A stretch of 64,000 nucleotides of DNA from Dryomyza anilis (Eukaryota > Arthropoda > Insecta > Diptera > Dryomyzidae), in NCBI GenBank assembly GCA_951804985.1, contig OX638130.1, positions 79,540,583-79,604,582 on the forward strand, written 5' to 3'. Shown piece by piece: positions 1 to 10,756 of the stretch (position 1 is the first letter of the stretch; every line of letters starts with the position of its first letter). A model generated the notes under the pieces. The model made no database searches, was not told the DNA's origin, and saw only the letters and a program-made list of their open reading frames with translations. The position numbers and the translations under genes are program-made.

Positions 1-1755
1 CCTCAGGGTAGCTGTTTAAGTCCTTTGCTTTTCAATTTATACACTGCAAGACTCCATGATTTCGAAGATACTCATACAATTATCTTACAATATGCAGATG
101 ATTTTATTTTATTATCCATTCATAATAGTTTTTATGAAGCTAATGTAAATCTTCAAAATAAATTATGGTGCTTTTTAAACAGTTGTAAAGATCTAAATTT
201 AACGTTCAATTTAGATAAAACTAAATCTCTTTATTTTGCAAAAGGTGGACGGAAACAAATTAATTTAATTATTAATGGCAGATCTATTCAACAGGTCAAT
301 AATTTCAAATTTCTTGGTTGTACCATCAAAAACAGTTTGTCAGTTGCAGATCACTATTCAAGAGTAATTAGTGAGTCTCAGAGTAATGTTAATCTTATTA
401 AAAAATTGTCCTCCATTAAAAATGGCTTACTTCCAAAAGTTAGTTTAAATTTATATAAAAGTTTTGTCAGATCGAAAATAGAGTTTGCACGAACCACAAT
501 GGCACATTCCCCTACTACGACTGATGTCAAAATTCGTTCTTTTCAAAATTCTACTCTTAGGCGGTGTCTAGGTCTTTGTCCTTCTACCCCTGTCCATATT
601 TTATATGCTATGGCTTCTGAGTTACCTCCTAAGGAAAGAGCCATATATCTCACTGCAAAAGAAATAATTAAACTTATTTTTACAAACAATAAATTTTTCA
701 CGGCTATTAAAAATGCTCCTGTTCTTAATACCAGCTTATGTTTTGTTTACCATAAATTTAAACACATTTTTGATAATATCAATTGCAATACAAGTTTTAA
801 TATTTGTAATAAAACTAATTTTGTTCTGAATACGCTAAATTCCAAAAAATCTAATTATGCTCAAGAAATTTTAGTCTCTATTTATACTGCACTATTTAAC
901 AAGTACAAATTAAATAATTTTACAATCTTTGCTACAGATGCATCTATTTCTGAAAACTCTTCTGGATGTGGTGTTTTTAATGTTTCTCGTAATGAACATT
1001 TTCTTTTCAAGATTTGCATTCCTATTTCATCTCTTTCTGCTGAATTAGTTGCAATTAAAAGAGCACTTTTGATTGCAGCTGAGGATTGTGACTCGAAAGT
1101 GGTGATTTTTACTGACAGCTATGGTGCCTGTTTACTGCTTAAAAAACATGTAACTACTAATTATTTAGTTGCTGACATTTTAAATCTTATTAATGATTCT
1201 CCTTTCATTGAAGTTGTTTTTGTATGGACTCCAAGTCATGTTGGAATCCACTTCAATGAAACAGTCGATTTTATGGCTAAGCAGGCATCTACTGTTGGTG
1301 CTCCGATTATTTATAAATTTACTATTAAAGATGCGTTAAAATGTATATATAATGAACTTTTCTCAGAATGGAATATAAAATTTCAAAATTTATCTTTACA
1401 GAAAGGTAGATTTTTTGGTAGTATTTTTGATTCTCTTCCAAAAAGTATGTGGCACTGGGGTTTGGGACTTCCACCTTGGGAAACTAAAATTATCAACCGA
1501 CTTTTTGCTGGTCACTTATATGACAAAATGTATTTTGCTCAAATTGGTGTCCAAAATTCAAATTTATGTTTGTCTTGTGACATTCCTGACACTTTTCAAC
1601 ATCAGCTTTTTCAATGTCCTCTTTACAAAAACATCTTTTCTAAATTTAAAATTTTACATAATTTTAACAGTTTAACTTCAATTTTAAAATCTAAGAACGA
1701 ACAAGTAATTTTCTCGCTTTTAAGTTTTATTAAAGAAGCAAAAATGGATTTTTAA
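1..1755 (+). CDS. Non-LTR retrotransposon ORF2, C-terminal half: reverse transcriptase plus RNase H (5' end outside window)
   Basis: The reading frame is open from base 1, so the protein is cut by the window edge and the first ATG at 25 is not its start. Order of domains seen: RT motif B (PQGSCLSPLLFNLY, from base 1), the catalytic YADDFILLS motif near base 91, the FKFLG motif after it, a thumb region, then an RNase H domain with its acidic residues in FATDAS, SAELVAIKRA, IFTDSYGA and VDFMAKQA, and a C-terminal Cys/His cluster (LCLSCD...FQHQLFQCPLY). Reverse transcriptase with a downstream RNase H is typical of the I and LOA groups of non-LTR elements; which clade cannot be settled here. The frame is intact for about 584 codons with no internal stop, so this copy is fairly young. 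Function: target-primed reverse transcription of the element's own RNA. Confidence 0.93.
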   Translation, partial: PQGSCLSPLLFNLYTARLHDFEDTHTIILQYADDFILLSIHNSFYEANVNLQNKLWCFLNSCKDLNLTFNLDKTKSLYFAKGGRKQINLIINGRSIQQVNNFKFLGCTIKNSLSVADHYSRVISESQSNVNLIKKLSSIKNGLLPKVSLNLYKSFVRSKIEFARTTMAHSPTTTDVKIRSFQNSTLRRCLGLCPSTPVHILYAMASELPPKERAIYLTAKEIIKLIFTNNKFFTAIKNAPVLNTSLCFVYHKFKHIFDNINCNTSFNICNKTNFVLNTLNSKKSNYAQEILVSIYTALFNKYKLNNFTIFATDASISENSSGCGVFNVSRNEHFLFKICIPISSLSAELVAIKRALLIAAEDCDSKVVIFTDSYGACLLLKKHVTTNYLVADILNLINDSPFIEVVFVWTPSHVGIHFNETVDFMAKQASTVGAPIIYKFTIKDALKCIYNELFSEWNIKFQNLSLQKGRFFGSIFDSLPKSMWHWGLGLPPWETKIINRLFAGHLYDKMYFAQIGVQNSNLCLSCDIPDTFQHQLFQCPLYKNIFSKFKILHNFNSLTSILKSKNEQVIFSLLSFIKEAKMDF

Positions 1756-1903
1756 TTTTATGGTGTCATGATTATGACTTTTTTTAATCACTACTAACTT
1801 CCTCTAAGCAGTAGTATACTGCTGGAAGTCTTGTTGTTTTTCTAATTTGATACACCCTGGCTATATGTGTTATTTTCAACCCTGCCATTTTTTTTAATAA
1901 TCC

Positions 1904-1932
<29 letters not shown>
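1..1932 (+). mobile_element. Non-LTR (LINE) retrotransposon, 3' half with poly(A) tail
   Basis: The element comprises the RT/RNase H frame, about 145 bp of 3' untranslated sequence after the stop at 1753-1755, and an A tract at roughly 1903-1932 that marks the 3' terminus. The 5' end lies upstream of the window. It abuts the relic of another non-LTR element, so it may have inserted into it. Confidence 0.85.
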
Positions 1933-1935
<3 letters not shown>

Positions 1936-1941
1936 ATAAAC

Positions 1942-2214
1942 TGTTCATTTATGGATTATATAAACACTAGACTCTTTTCAATGTTTTACAAAATTTATGC
2001 TTCAGGGAATCCACCATATCTTTTCAATTCATTTCATTTTTCTCGATCAACAAAATGTAAACAAATAATTATCACAAAGATATCTTTTTCTACATTTGAG
2101 AGATAATTTCTTGTACGAGTAGCGCGTATTTGGAATCCACTTCCTAACAATCTAAAAAGTTTTTCACTATCTACAAAAACTATTAAAAGACTATTTCTAC
2201 TTCATCTAAACTGA
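1942..2214 (+). pseudogene. C-terminal relic of a second non-LTR retrotransposon ORF2
   Basis: Directly after the poly(A) tract, one frame reads through FSRSTKCKQIIITKISFSTFER, an in-frame stop at 2104-2106, then FLVRVARIWNPLPNNL and a final stop at 2212-2214. The phrase F-x-VR-x-A-R-x-WN-x-LP followed by a short basic helix is the usual extreme C-terminus of jockey/CR1-like reverse transcriptase proteins. It differs from the RNase H element before it, so this is a separate older insertion, broken by at least one stop codon. The rest of the protein is not present. Confidence 0.65.
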
Positions 2215-2975
2215 ATTATGCGCGTAAAATATTGGTTATTAATATTTGTTACCCATTGATATCTTTTGAAATGAAACCCTTTTTTATATTTAAAATTATT
2301 ATTATGTTTTTATATATTATTGAATGAATTAATTAATTAAACAAGAAGAAAAATTGTATAGTATTAATGTTTTATATATGTAGCACATAGTTATTATTAC
2401 TATGCTTTGGAATCATATATGGAATTTAAGGCTTGATTATAATAAATAATATAAAAACAAATCGTTTTACTGAAAATTCTTGTGATCGGCATACTTCGAC
2501 GTTCATCTGCCATAAAAACATGACATATAAAGTGCTACAATATGTATTTAATTTGATTTCTATGAAAAGAGGAAGAGCAGGGTCTATAATTGTCATCACC
2601 TCGCATAGTATCGGAGTTATGGCCAATGATATGTTGAATTTATATGGTAGGCAGGCGTTGCAGTATACCGATAATAATATAATTTCGTATAATTATTGAT
2701 CCTTACAAAAAAATAAAACTTACAAAATTTCATCGCGATATCTTATATAGGAATGGAGTTATGGCTGATGAAATCTTATGTTTATATGACAGGTAGGCGT
2801 GTAATTTCACTGAAATAGACCATACTACGAATTAGTATTACTACATACAAAAGAAGAATACGAGCAAAATTTTATGACTTTACCTCATATAAGACCAAAT
2901 ATTTTGCCGATCACAATTATTTTCAGTGCTCCATTTTGTTTTTATATTACATAATAATATACCTCTTCTATCTTC

Positions 2976-3045
<70 letters not shown>

Positions 3046-3520
3046 AAATGTGATCTGTGAAGTAATATGATAATGACTACAATTTTAATAAATGTTTAAA
3101 ATTATTTCTCGATTATTAAGATTTTTTTAAAATTTCAACTACCAAATCACAACATCCGCCACTGTTTAATTATTTCTGCAGGATAACTTTCCAGTTTAAA
3201 ATCACTGTAATTGGTTAGACAATACTGGGAATGAACTGCTCCATCCTTAAAAATTACAAAAAAAAAATGGGGTGATCAAATTTAATTCTTTAAAACATTA
3301 CTTAAAAATTGTTATTCATTTATCAATAGATTATGCTTTATAACAAATTTTCTTGACTATTTTATTTCAGTAATATTCATCTCTTATCCACCCCGTATCT
3401 CAGATTGTGCAGAATTGGACATATTTATATTTTACATTGTCTTAATTTTTGAGTCATAGATGACCCCCTGAATTATTGACATCGATGAACCAAACACCCT
3501 GTATATATCTATATATATAT
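2215..3520. other. AT-rich intergenic stretch, no gene seen
   Basis: No conserved coding signal. Two weakly similar segments (about 2555-2680 and 2700-2810), each around a GGAGTTATGGC motif, look like a decayed duplication. A (TA)n tract lies at about 2978-3037. Confidence 0.5.
2978..3037. repeat. (TA)n microsatellite
   Basis: About 30 uninterrupted TA dinucleotides. Similar tracts occur at about 3876-3964 and 10591-10661. Confidence 0.95.
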
Positions 3521-3524
3521 ATAT

Positions 3525-3660
3525 ATAACCGTTGGTATTACGTTTCGACGGTCCTTTAACGGACTGCCATTCTGGACAAAATACGGAGTGAGTCCGTTGA
3601 GATTGCGTTTCGACGGTATGTTAACGTACCTTACATCTGTATGCAAAACGGAATGAATAA
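3525..3660. repeat. Short dispersed repeat around TTTCGACGGT
   Basis: The segment contains two degenerate units around TTTCGACGGT followed by an AACGGAC/AACGTAC-type core. A related segment lies at about 5330-5530, which has TTTCAACGGTACCGTAAACG and TTTGACGGTACGTTAACGG. The units are more GC-rich than their surroundings. No coding potential was recognised, and the class of the repeat is unknown. Confidence 0.5.
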
Positions 3661-3875
3661 ATTAAAAAGAACTTTTCATGCCATACAAAATTACCTTTTG
3701 CATATTATTATTATTATTTTACAACAAATTAAAAATATTTACAAAATTAAGTATTAAAATATTACAACATTATATAATTAATTTATATACAGGTAATCTC
3801 GGTTAAGTACTGTAATTCGTTGAAATGCCGTTTTAAGATTTCTATATATTTTATGATATAAACATCTGTAAATAA

Positions 3876-3878
3876 ATA

Positions 3879-3964
<86 letters not shown>
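3876..3964. repeat. (TA)n microsatellite
   Basis: About 40 TA dinucleotides with one TG interruption near the left end. Confidence 0.95.
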
Positions 3965-3969
<5 letters not shown>

Positions 3970-4089
3970 AATTTTCATTTTAGTTTAGTTTGACGCAAGG
4001 TTGGACGTAGAAAATCTATTTTTTTTTGACATTTTATGTTTATATTTTTAATATATTTAGAATCGTCGAGCATTTTGATAAAAACAGTT

Positions 4090-4664
4090 TATTAATAAAA
4101 AAAAACGCGATGACTTAATATTTTAATTGCCGAACGAAACAAAGAGGGCATAAAGGCCGACGAAATCATGTGCGGTGTTTGCTTCAACATATACGTTGTC
4201 ACTATGAAATCTAACGCAATAGAATTCATTCATGCCGCTCGCCGTTACTTGTTCCGTCTGAAGCACAACGCACCAATGTTGGAAGCGCGCTATACTGAGA
4301 GCCTTCAGGAAGAAGCTCTACAGTTCTCGAATTATAAGACTCTGGACCGACGGTCTCATTTCGCAGAATATTGTAATTGCTGCACGGTTCAATTCAATAT
4401 AAAATAAAAAAACGTCAAAATATAAAAATTGTTTGTTTTCTTTTTAATCATAATATTTCAAATTTGAAAATTTCAAAAATGCTATCAAAGCATAAATGAA
4501 GATTAACAATTAAAATTTTCAAAAACAAAAAAAATATTTTTAATACTTGTTTGATAATTTGATTGTTGAATCCGACAATAAATTGAAAATAATATTTGTG
4601 GATCCATTTTAACATGAAATATTTTCAAATTATTGTCGGATTCGACAATTATTTTCTATGTGTG
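4090..4664 (+). mobile_element. Family A element (TIR ...TTTTCTATGTGTG), left end unclear
   Basis: The right end ACAATTATTTTCTATGTGTG and the roughly 240 bp before it match the right end of the complete copy at 52427-53427. Inside (4140-4405) lies a more GC-rich block that is repeated in the copy at 8106. The left terminus is not recognisable and may be lost at the neighbouring (TA)n tract. Family class is inferred from the complete copy: TA-target, Tc1/mariner-type ends, no transposase visible. Confidence 0.6.
4168..4407 (+). other. Unrecognised 79-aa ORF in a GC-richer block inside family A element
   Basis: The frame starts MCGVCFNIYVVTMKSNAIEF and ends with a stop at 4405-4407. The first 40 or so codons recur at 8252-8353 with mostly third-position changes (for example ACT/ACC, TCT/TCC, GCA/GCC), after which that copy is truncated. 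I do not recognise the protein. The synonymous-looking differences suggest the block was once coding, perhaps a captured host-gene fragment or a piece of a transposase; this is inference. No signal peptide or known motif seen. Confidence 0.3.
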
Positions 4665-4869
4665 TGTGTGGAAAAAATTGTAAAACGATTAATTTATACC
4701 ACAAATTATGTTACAAAATTAACCCTTTCCCGCAATATTAAAATTATCGCTTATGAAATATTTATTATAAAGTTGGCAACTACGCCACAAATAGTAAATG
4801 TCTGCCAAATATGATTATTAATGTCATTTACTTACATTTGTTGGTATTATTTTGAAATTTGAAATAAAA

Positions 4870-5090
4870 AGCAGATGCGCGTATTTTGGGCACGGCGACA
4901 ACGACTATCCATCGCAATTCGGAACTTGAGCCGCATCAACCAACCATCGAATCAGTCCGAAGAAATGCAAACAATTGGAAGATGTACAACTTGAGGCAGA
5001 GGCTGTTTCCGACCAACAGTTCTTCGACATCGTCGTTGCATCTCGCGCCATAATTAAATTTTCGCACGCGTGCTAAGGGTTTTCTATTTT
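4870..5090. other. GC-rich pocket of unknown origin
   Basis: About 220 bp of clearly higher GC than the flanks. One plus-strand frame stays open for about 58 codons (from about 4875, containing NNWKMYNLRQRLFPTNSSS) but has no start and no recognisable domain. It may be a relic exon or captured fragment next to the family A element; I cannot assign it. Confidence 0.3.
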
Positions 5091-5534
5091 TGCAGGTCAT
5101 AGCAAATATAATATATATAGTCCTTGTTGAATTAAATGCAGTTTGAAGCCATTTTGAAAAGATGTTTTGTATAAAAAGTTATATTATTTATATTTGATTC
5201 ATTTATCATGTTTGGTTTCCAGCTTATTTGCATGTGCCCTCAGCGCTCCTCCAAGCTCTTATTGTTCACGAAATCAAATGAATTCAAATTTCAAAAATAA
5301 ACTAATAACGGAAGAAAATCGGAGCATAAACGGAAAATTTACGAAATACTCCGTTTCAACGGTACCGTAAACGACTACAACAAAATGGCAATCATACGGA
5401 GTTATTTAGAAATACGGAGCAAAACGGAATTCTAACGGAGTCGTCCGATTTGACGGTACGTTAACGGTGCGTAATCGTATATGCTACGACGGATACTTGC
5501 TCAGTTCTCCGTAAACATGAAGTCAGTGACGGTA

Positions 5535-6369
5535 CACCCAGAAAAAAATCATGGTAAATTGATAATATTTCAATAGAAAAACAATAATTTATACCATTAA
5601 AATTGGTCAATAGGATGCGTCCCATTAGTTCAGTAATATTGAAACTGTTAATACAATGTGAGGTCGTAACATAAATTTTTTAATATGAAATTTTAATTAC
5701 AATAAGAAAGACCTATACAAATTTAATGATAAGTATTATTAATTTTATGGTATAGTATTACATTTTCCTAATAATATATTAAAACAAAAATGTATTTTAG
5801 TTAATTTATTGTATATATTATTTTATTTAAATGTCAAAATTGATATTCACTTTTAAAACACACACATAAACAGACACTTCTTGCTGCAAAAGATTATAAA
5901 ACATTTAATGTTTGCTTTGGTTTCCAATAATTAATTGTAGTACTTGAGTCTGCAGTTATTTTTGAGTCCATTGCGTTCTGTAATAAATAAATATATAAAT
6001 ATAATTTATTTACATTAAATATAGTGAGTCCTTACCAATTTCGCATTTAATAATGTGGATTATTACATAATACATGCGACCTTTTTGAATAAACACGCAG
6101 AATGACGTACAAAACGAACATGTTTGCATTCGTTTTTATGTTTTTTTTACACCACGTTTATTATTATAGGAGGAAACCATTAAAACAACAGTATTTATTC
6201 TATATAAAATAATAATATTGAAATATTTAAATTTATGGTACTGTATTTTTAAAATACTATTGAATTAATTAGAAAACTTTTGATTTAAAAAGAAAAAACT
6301 ATTATTATATGAACCATAAGAACAATGGTCGTACCATAAAGTACTTAATGGTACATTTTCTTCTGAGTG
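5535..6369 (+). mobile_element. Family B MITE, complete copy (TA flanks)
   Basis: The element starts CACCCAGAAAAAAATCATGG and ends TACATTTTCTTCTGAGTG, with TA dinucleotides directly outside both ends (5533-5534 and 6370-6371), as expected for Tc1/mariner-type insertion. It is 835 bp with no transposase frame. Four more copies lie in the window (6406-7206, 54985-55573, 57554-58446, 59652-60529), which define the family directly from this sequence. Confidence 0.85.
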
Positions 6370-6405
6370 TATTGTGATTCCGTGTGTGTCGTAGGCTCCG
6401 TATAA

Positions 6406-7206
6406 ATGTTTCAATAATTTATATCATTAAAATTGGTCAATAGGATGCGTCCCATCAGTTTAGTAATATTGAAACTCTTAATACAATGTGTGGTTGTACC
6501 ATAAATTTTATAATGTGATATTTTAATTACAATAAGAAAGACCTATGAAGATTTAATGATACGTATTATTAATTTTAAGGTATAGTCGAATTACATTTTC
6601 CTAATTATTTATTAAAACAAAAATGTATTTTATTTAAATGCCGAAATTGATAATCACTTTTACAACACACATAAAGAGACACTTCTTGCTGCAAAAGGTT
6701 ATAACACATTTAATGTTTGCTTTGGTTTCCAATAATTGATTGTAGTTCTTGAGTCTGCAGTTATTTTTGAGTCCGTTGCCATAATAGAAGTTCGATGTAT
6801 TATTTAATTTCTGTAATAAATAAAAATATAAATAAATATATAAATATAATTTATTTACATTAAATACATTGAGTCTTTACCAATGTCGCGTTTAATAATG
6901 TGGATTATAACATGCAACCATTTTGAGTAAACACGCAGAATGACGTACAAAACCAACATGTTTGCATTCGTTTTTATGTTTTTTTACACCACGTTTATTA
7001 TTATAGGAGGAAACCATTAAAACAACAGTATTTATTCTATTTAAAATAATAATATTGAAATATTTAAATTTATGGTACTGAATTTTTCAAATACTATTGA
7101 ATTAATTAGAAAACTTTTGATTTAAAAAGAAAAAACTATTAATACATGAACTATAAGATCAATGGTCGTACCATAAAGTACTTAATGGTACATTTTCTTC
7201 TGAGTG
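6406..7206 (+). mobile_element. Family B MITE, left-truncated copy
   Basis: Near-identical to 5571-6369 over its length, including the right end TTCTTCTGAGTG, but the left 35-40 bp including the terminal repeat are missing. Its right end joins a family A fragment at a TA dinucleotide, so B probably inserted into A. Confidence 0.8.
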
Positions 7207-7429
7207 TACGTTCGATAGCGGGAGGGCCGAACTATCGCGCGACAATAACTATTATTTTTGAAAATAAACTTCAAAAAATAAATAATAATTTTATACGTCA
7301 AATATATTCTACACTCAATAACAAAAATTAATGATATTATTTTCAAACTAAAAATAATATTGTCATTTTTTGCTTTCAAGAAATTGATAAGATTCATTTT
7401 CAAAATTTAACAATTATTTTCTATGTGTG
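7207..7429 (-). mobile_element. Family A element, terminal fragment (inverted)
   Basis: Reverse complement of the left 220 bp of the complete family A copy at 52427-53427, ending ACAATTATTTTCTATGTGTG. It includes the GCGGGAGGGCCGAACTATCG block also found at about 52615-52640. It is cut at 7207 by the family B element. Confidence 0.75.
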
Positions 7430-7480
7430 CACAAACTATTGTGACACCAGTGTTGCAAACTAATAATATGTAGTCCTAAA

Positions 7481-7672
7481 AAGGTGACTAATAACATGTA
7501 TGGAACATACGAAATAATATGTCGCAATGCTGGGATATATAAGTCATACATTCTGATAATGGAACATAAATTTAGTTCCAAAGGGGTGGCTAAAAACATG
7601 TGTGGGACAATGCAATAATATGTCACAATGCTGTGATATATAAGTCATACTTTCCGTTAATAGAACATATTC
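7481..7672. repeat. Two-copy tandem duplication, about 100 bp period
   Basis: The segment with AATAATATGTCGCAATGCTG at about 7514 recurs as AATAATATGTCACAATGCTG at about 7614, with matching flanks through GTCATAC and GAACAT. Divergence of several percent shows it is not recent. Confidence 0.75.
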
Positions 7673-8105
7673 GATAATGGGCGGAGCTAACTTTGTTGTT
7701 ATGAAATGGTAAAATAGTGGCAAATTAAAAAATGTATTATGTTCCATATATGTAGCAAGTATAGAATGAAGAACCTAATAGGAACATATATATTTAATGT
7801 AACTAATTAACTTTAAAATTTAATAAATGTATATTATTATACACGACATATTCATAACATCCACTACATATGTTTATAAAAGTTGTGTCGAAAAATATAC
7901 ATCCGCAAAAGCATAATTTAAAAAATAAAGAAAATTACAATTTTAATAAATTTTCACAAATTGCACAAATTTTTGTGTGCGCCTATAAATTAGAGGGAGT
8001 AGAATGTAAGCTTTAATCCGAAAACCTGAACCGTTTGTTAAATTAGAGTTGTAGTTTGTCGAAAACTCTGTTCGTATTATTATGCCATGCATATTTTTTA
8101 TTACA

Positions 8106-8353
8106 CACACATAGAAAATAATTGTTAAATTTTGAAAATAAATATTATCAATTATTCAAAATGCTTAACAATAAATTTATTTTTTAATATAAATATTTTA
8201 AATATTTTAATTGCCGAACGAAATAAAGAGGACATAAAGGCCGACGAAATCATGTGCAGTGTTTGCTTCAACATATACGTTGTCACCATGAAATCCAACG
8301 CCATCGAATTCAGTCATGCCGTTCGCCGTTACTTGTTCCCCCAGGAGCGTTAG
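8106..8353 (+). mobile_element. Family A element, left-end copy, truncated
   Basis: Starts with the terminal repeat CACACATAGAAAATAATTGT and runs through an AT-rich stretch into the same GC-richer block seen at 4140-4260 (MCSVCFNIYVVTMKSNAIEF frame). It stops being similar after about 8345, so the right part is deleted or rearranged. Confidence 0.7.
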
Positions 8354-9446
8354 AAAAATTATTTAATTAAATTAAAGGCTAAAAATGTATATGACTGTAC
8401 ATAATATCACACGCTCAGATCAAAAGTGGTTTAAACAATACTTATTTTTTAAAAAAGCATCAGAAATTCCAACGAATTCTTGTTAGTTTGTTTTTAAGTT
8501 TTTTTAATATAATTTTTATTAATAACAATTTAAAATGAAATAAGACCATAAATCAATAAGGCCCCTGAATTGGAGTATATTTGTGGATTGAAATAAGACA
8601 CCGTTTTTTTCGGGAAAACATGTCAATTCATTTGAACAATCGCCCTAAATAAAAATAACACCCAAACAAATTTTTAGCATTTAGCAAAAAAAAAAAAAAT
8701 GGAAAAGAAAAAAAAATGTTTTTTCTTACAAAATTTTCAACATTGCACAATGTTAAAAAATATCACAAATGAAGAACAATATTTCATAGTTTTAAAAATT
8801 ATTAAAGAATTATATTTCTGAATGAATTTCCGTATTTTAGTCTTCCAGCCCACCGATGGAGACCATTTCTTCTAACATTTTTGATAGCACTAATCCAACT
8901 ATCGCTAATTTCATTTCAGTTTTACAAAATTTAAATTTTTTTCGAAGAATTAATTTATATCAGCCAAAAACTTTGAATCTGGACCTGGAGGATTACATCG
9001 TTTTGAAGAAATTGTATCATATTGTTCTATACGGGTTTCAACAGTCCCTCGCTGGTTTATTTGGATCTTTAATCCATATTTTCCATTTTATTTGGAACTT
9101 TAAATGTTCTCAGTCTAAATCTTATCTTTAATTTTTGAAAATGTGAAATATATTAAATTATTTGACACATCTCTTATTGGTTGTTGGGCTTAAATCTAAC
9201 ACTTTACTTTCGCCGCGAATTTCCTGATAAATCCTGATTTTCGACCTGATTCACGTTTACTATTTATTAAGATGGTGTCTCGAAACCGAATTGTAATATT
9301 TTCAGCAGTTTCCATGTATACACATGTTATGCTTATGGTTAGCTTATCAAAATGTTCAAATTTTATTTTCCCACTTTTTCGAATATTTTTGTTGACGACA
9401 TGATCGATTACTTAACTGAAAAATTGTAATTTTTGTTCGATTGTTA
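8354..9446. other. AT-rich intergenic stretch with one unassigned 91-aa ORF
   Basis: A plus-strand frame at 8856-9131 starts METISSNIFDSTNPTIANF and is rich in Leu, Phe, Ile and Asn. It has no recognisable motif, no partner exon and no duplicate in the window; in sequence this AT-rich a 91-codon frame can arise by chance. Otherwise I see only A/T runs. Confidence 0.35.
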
Positions 9447-9936
9447 CACTCTCAGAAATATATTGTCATTTCCGACAATATTGTAACAATCTTGATGTTC
9501 AAAATAGATCTCATGATCAGATTGTCAAATTATTGTCGATTTGACAATTAGATTGTTATTTTAAAACGTCATTCGATTGTTTTGATAACAATCGAGATTG
9601 TCAATGAATAAAATATAAAAAGTCACATGAATGTTTTTTAAATTTTAATTAGCAATAAATTAAATTTCAAGAATTCGAAGTGTATAGAGTCCATCTTCTG
9701 CAAGATTTTTCCACATGTTTAGTCAAGAGCTTAAAAACAGTAGACCTCCTACAGGAAGGACTGCTTGCTGACATCCAGCTTTCTCATCTCCCCCTTGATT
9801 ATTTTTTTTCAGCGCCAATCCATTGAGTCAGAAGACATCTGTCTTGAGGAACTTTGTAGATAGTGACTTCCGCATCTAAATAAAATTAATAAACAATCTC
9901 ATATTGTTAAAAAGCAACAATATATTTTTGAGAGTG
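9447..9936. mobile_element. MITE with CACTCTCAG termini (TA flanks)
   Basis: Inverted ends CACTCTCAGAAATATATTGT and ACAATATATTTTTGAGAGTG, with TA on both sides (9445-9446, 9937-9938). Length 490 bp, no transposase. Inside it are several GACAAT/ATTGTC motifs in both orientations. Its termini resemble those of family B, so it probably belongs to the same TA-target group. Confidence 0.8.
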
Positions 9937-9938
9937 TA

Positions 9939-10590
9939 TAAATCAGAAAATTTTTGAATATTCGGGATTTTTTTATTATTTGCTTTGGTCACAATATCCG
10001 TATTTGAATTTGTAAAAATAATTTCGTTAAACCCTATATGTGCTGCAAATATTTTTTTTATTGTGAAAATATGATATGCATTTTCATTTCAAATACAAAG
10101 ATAATTTAAAGTCAAGTTTAAAATTAAAGTCTTCATAAATACTAAAATGTCAAAAAGCTGATTTTAAAGACGACTTTCGCCAGTTCTTTTTGAGATATAT
10201 CCTTTCGAAATAAACTTTGTTTAAAAATGACCACTCTAAAATCAAAATTTTGGCAATTTTATTATATTTTAGTGTTTTATTTTGGTTCACTATGAATTAA
10301 GTTATGTTTCATTGATTAATGCCCGATTTACATAGTATCTTCTGTGAGTTTCACAGTATCGTCTAGGGTTGCATTTTTTCATAAAAATGCTATAAAATCA
10401 AACCGAAACAGAAATATGTTAAAAGGGGACAAATTCAAAAATGTCATAACAACTTTGACAGAAAATATATACATAACAGCTAAATTTATTTTAATAAGCA
10501 GTCAGACACATTTATCAATTTGAAAATTGAAACAAAGAGCGTGATAATCGATTTTAATAAAGCCGCATCACGAACCACCACATCCAAAGA
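9939..10590. other. AT-rich stretch, nothing recognised
   Basis: No open frame of note, no terminal repeats and no similarity to other parts of the window that I could see. Confidence 0.5.

Positions 10591-10661
<71 letters not shown>
10591..10661. repeat. (TA)n microsatellite
   Basis: About 35 uninterrupted TA dinucleotides. Confidence 0.95.
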
Positions 10662-10665
<4 letters not shown>

Positions 10666-10756
10666 AGACATTCAACTTTTACTCCGCAATGTTTTTGGCT
10701 CTGTCTTGTCAAAGATGCGGTGTTAATTTCCCTGCTGAGTAAAGGGAAATTTCCTC

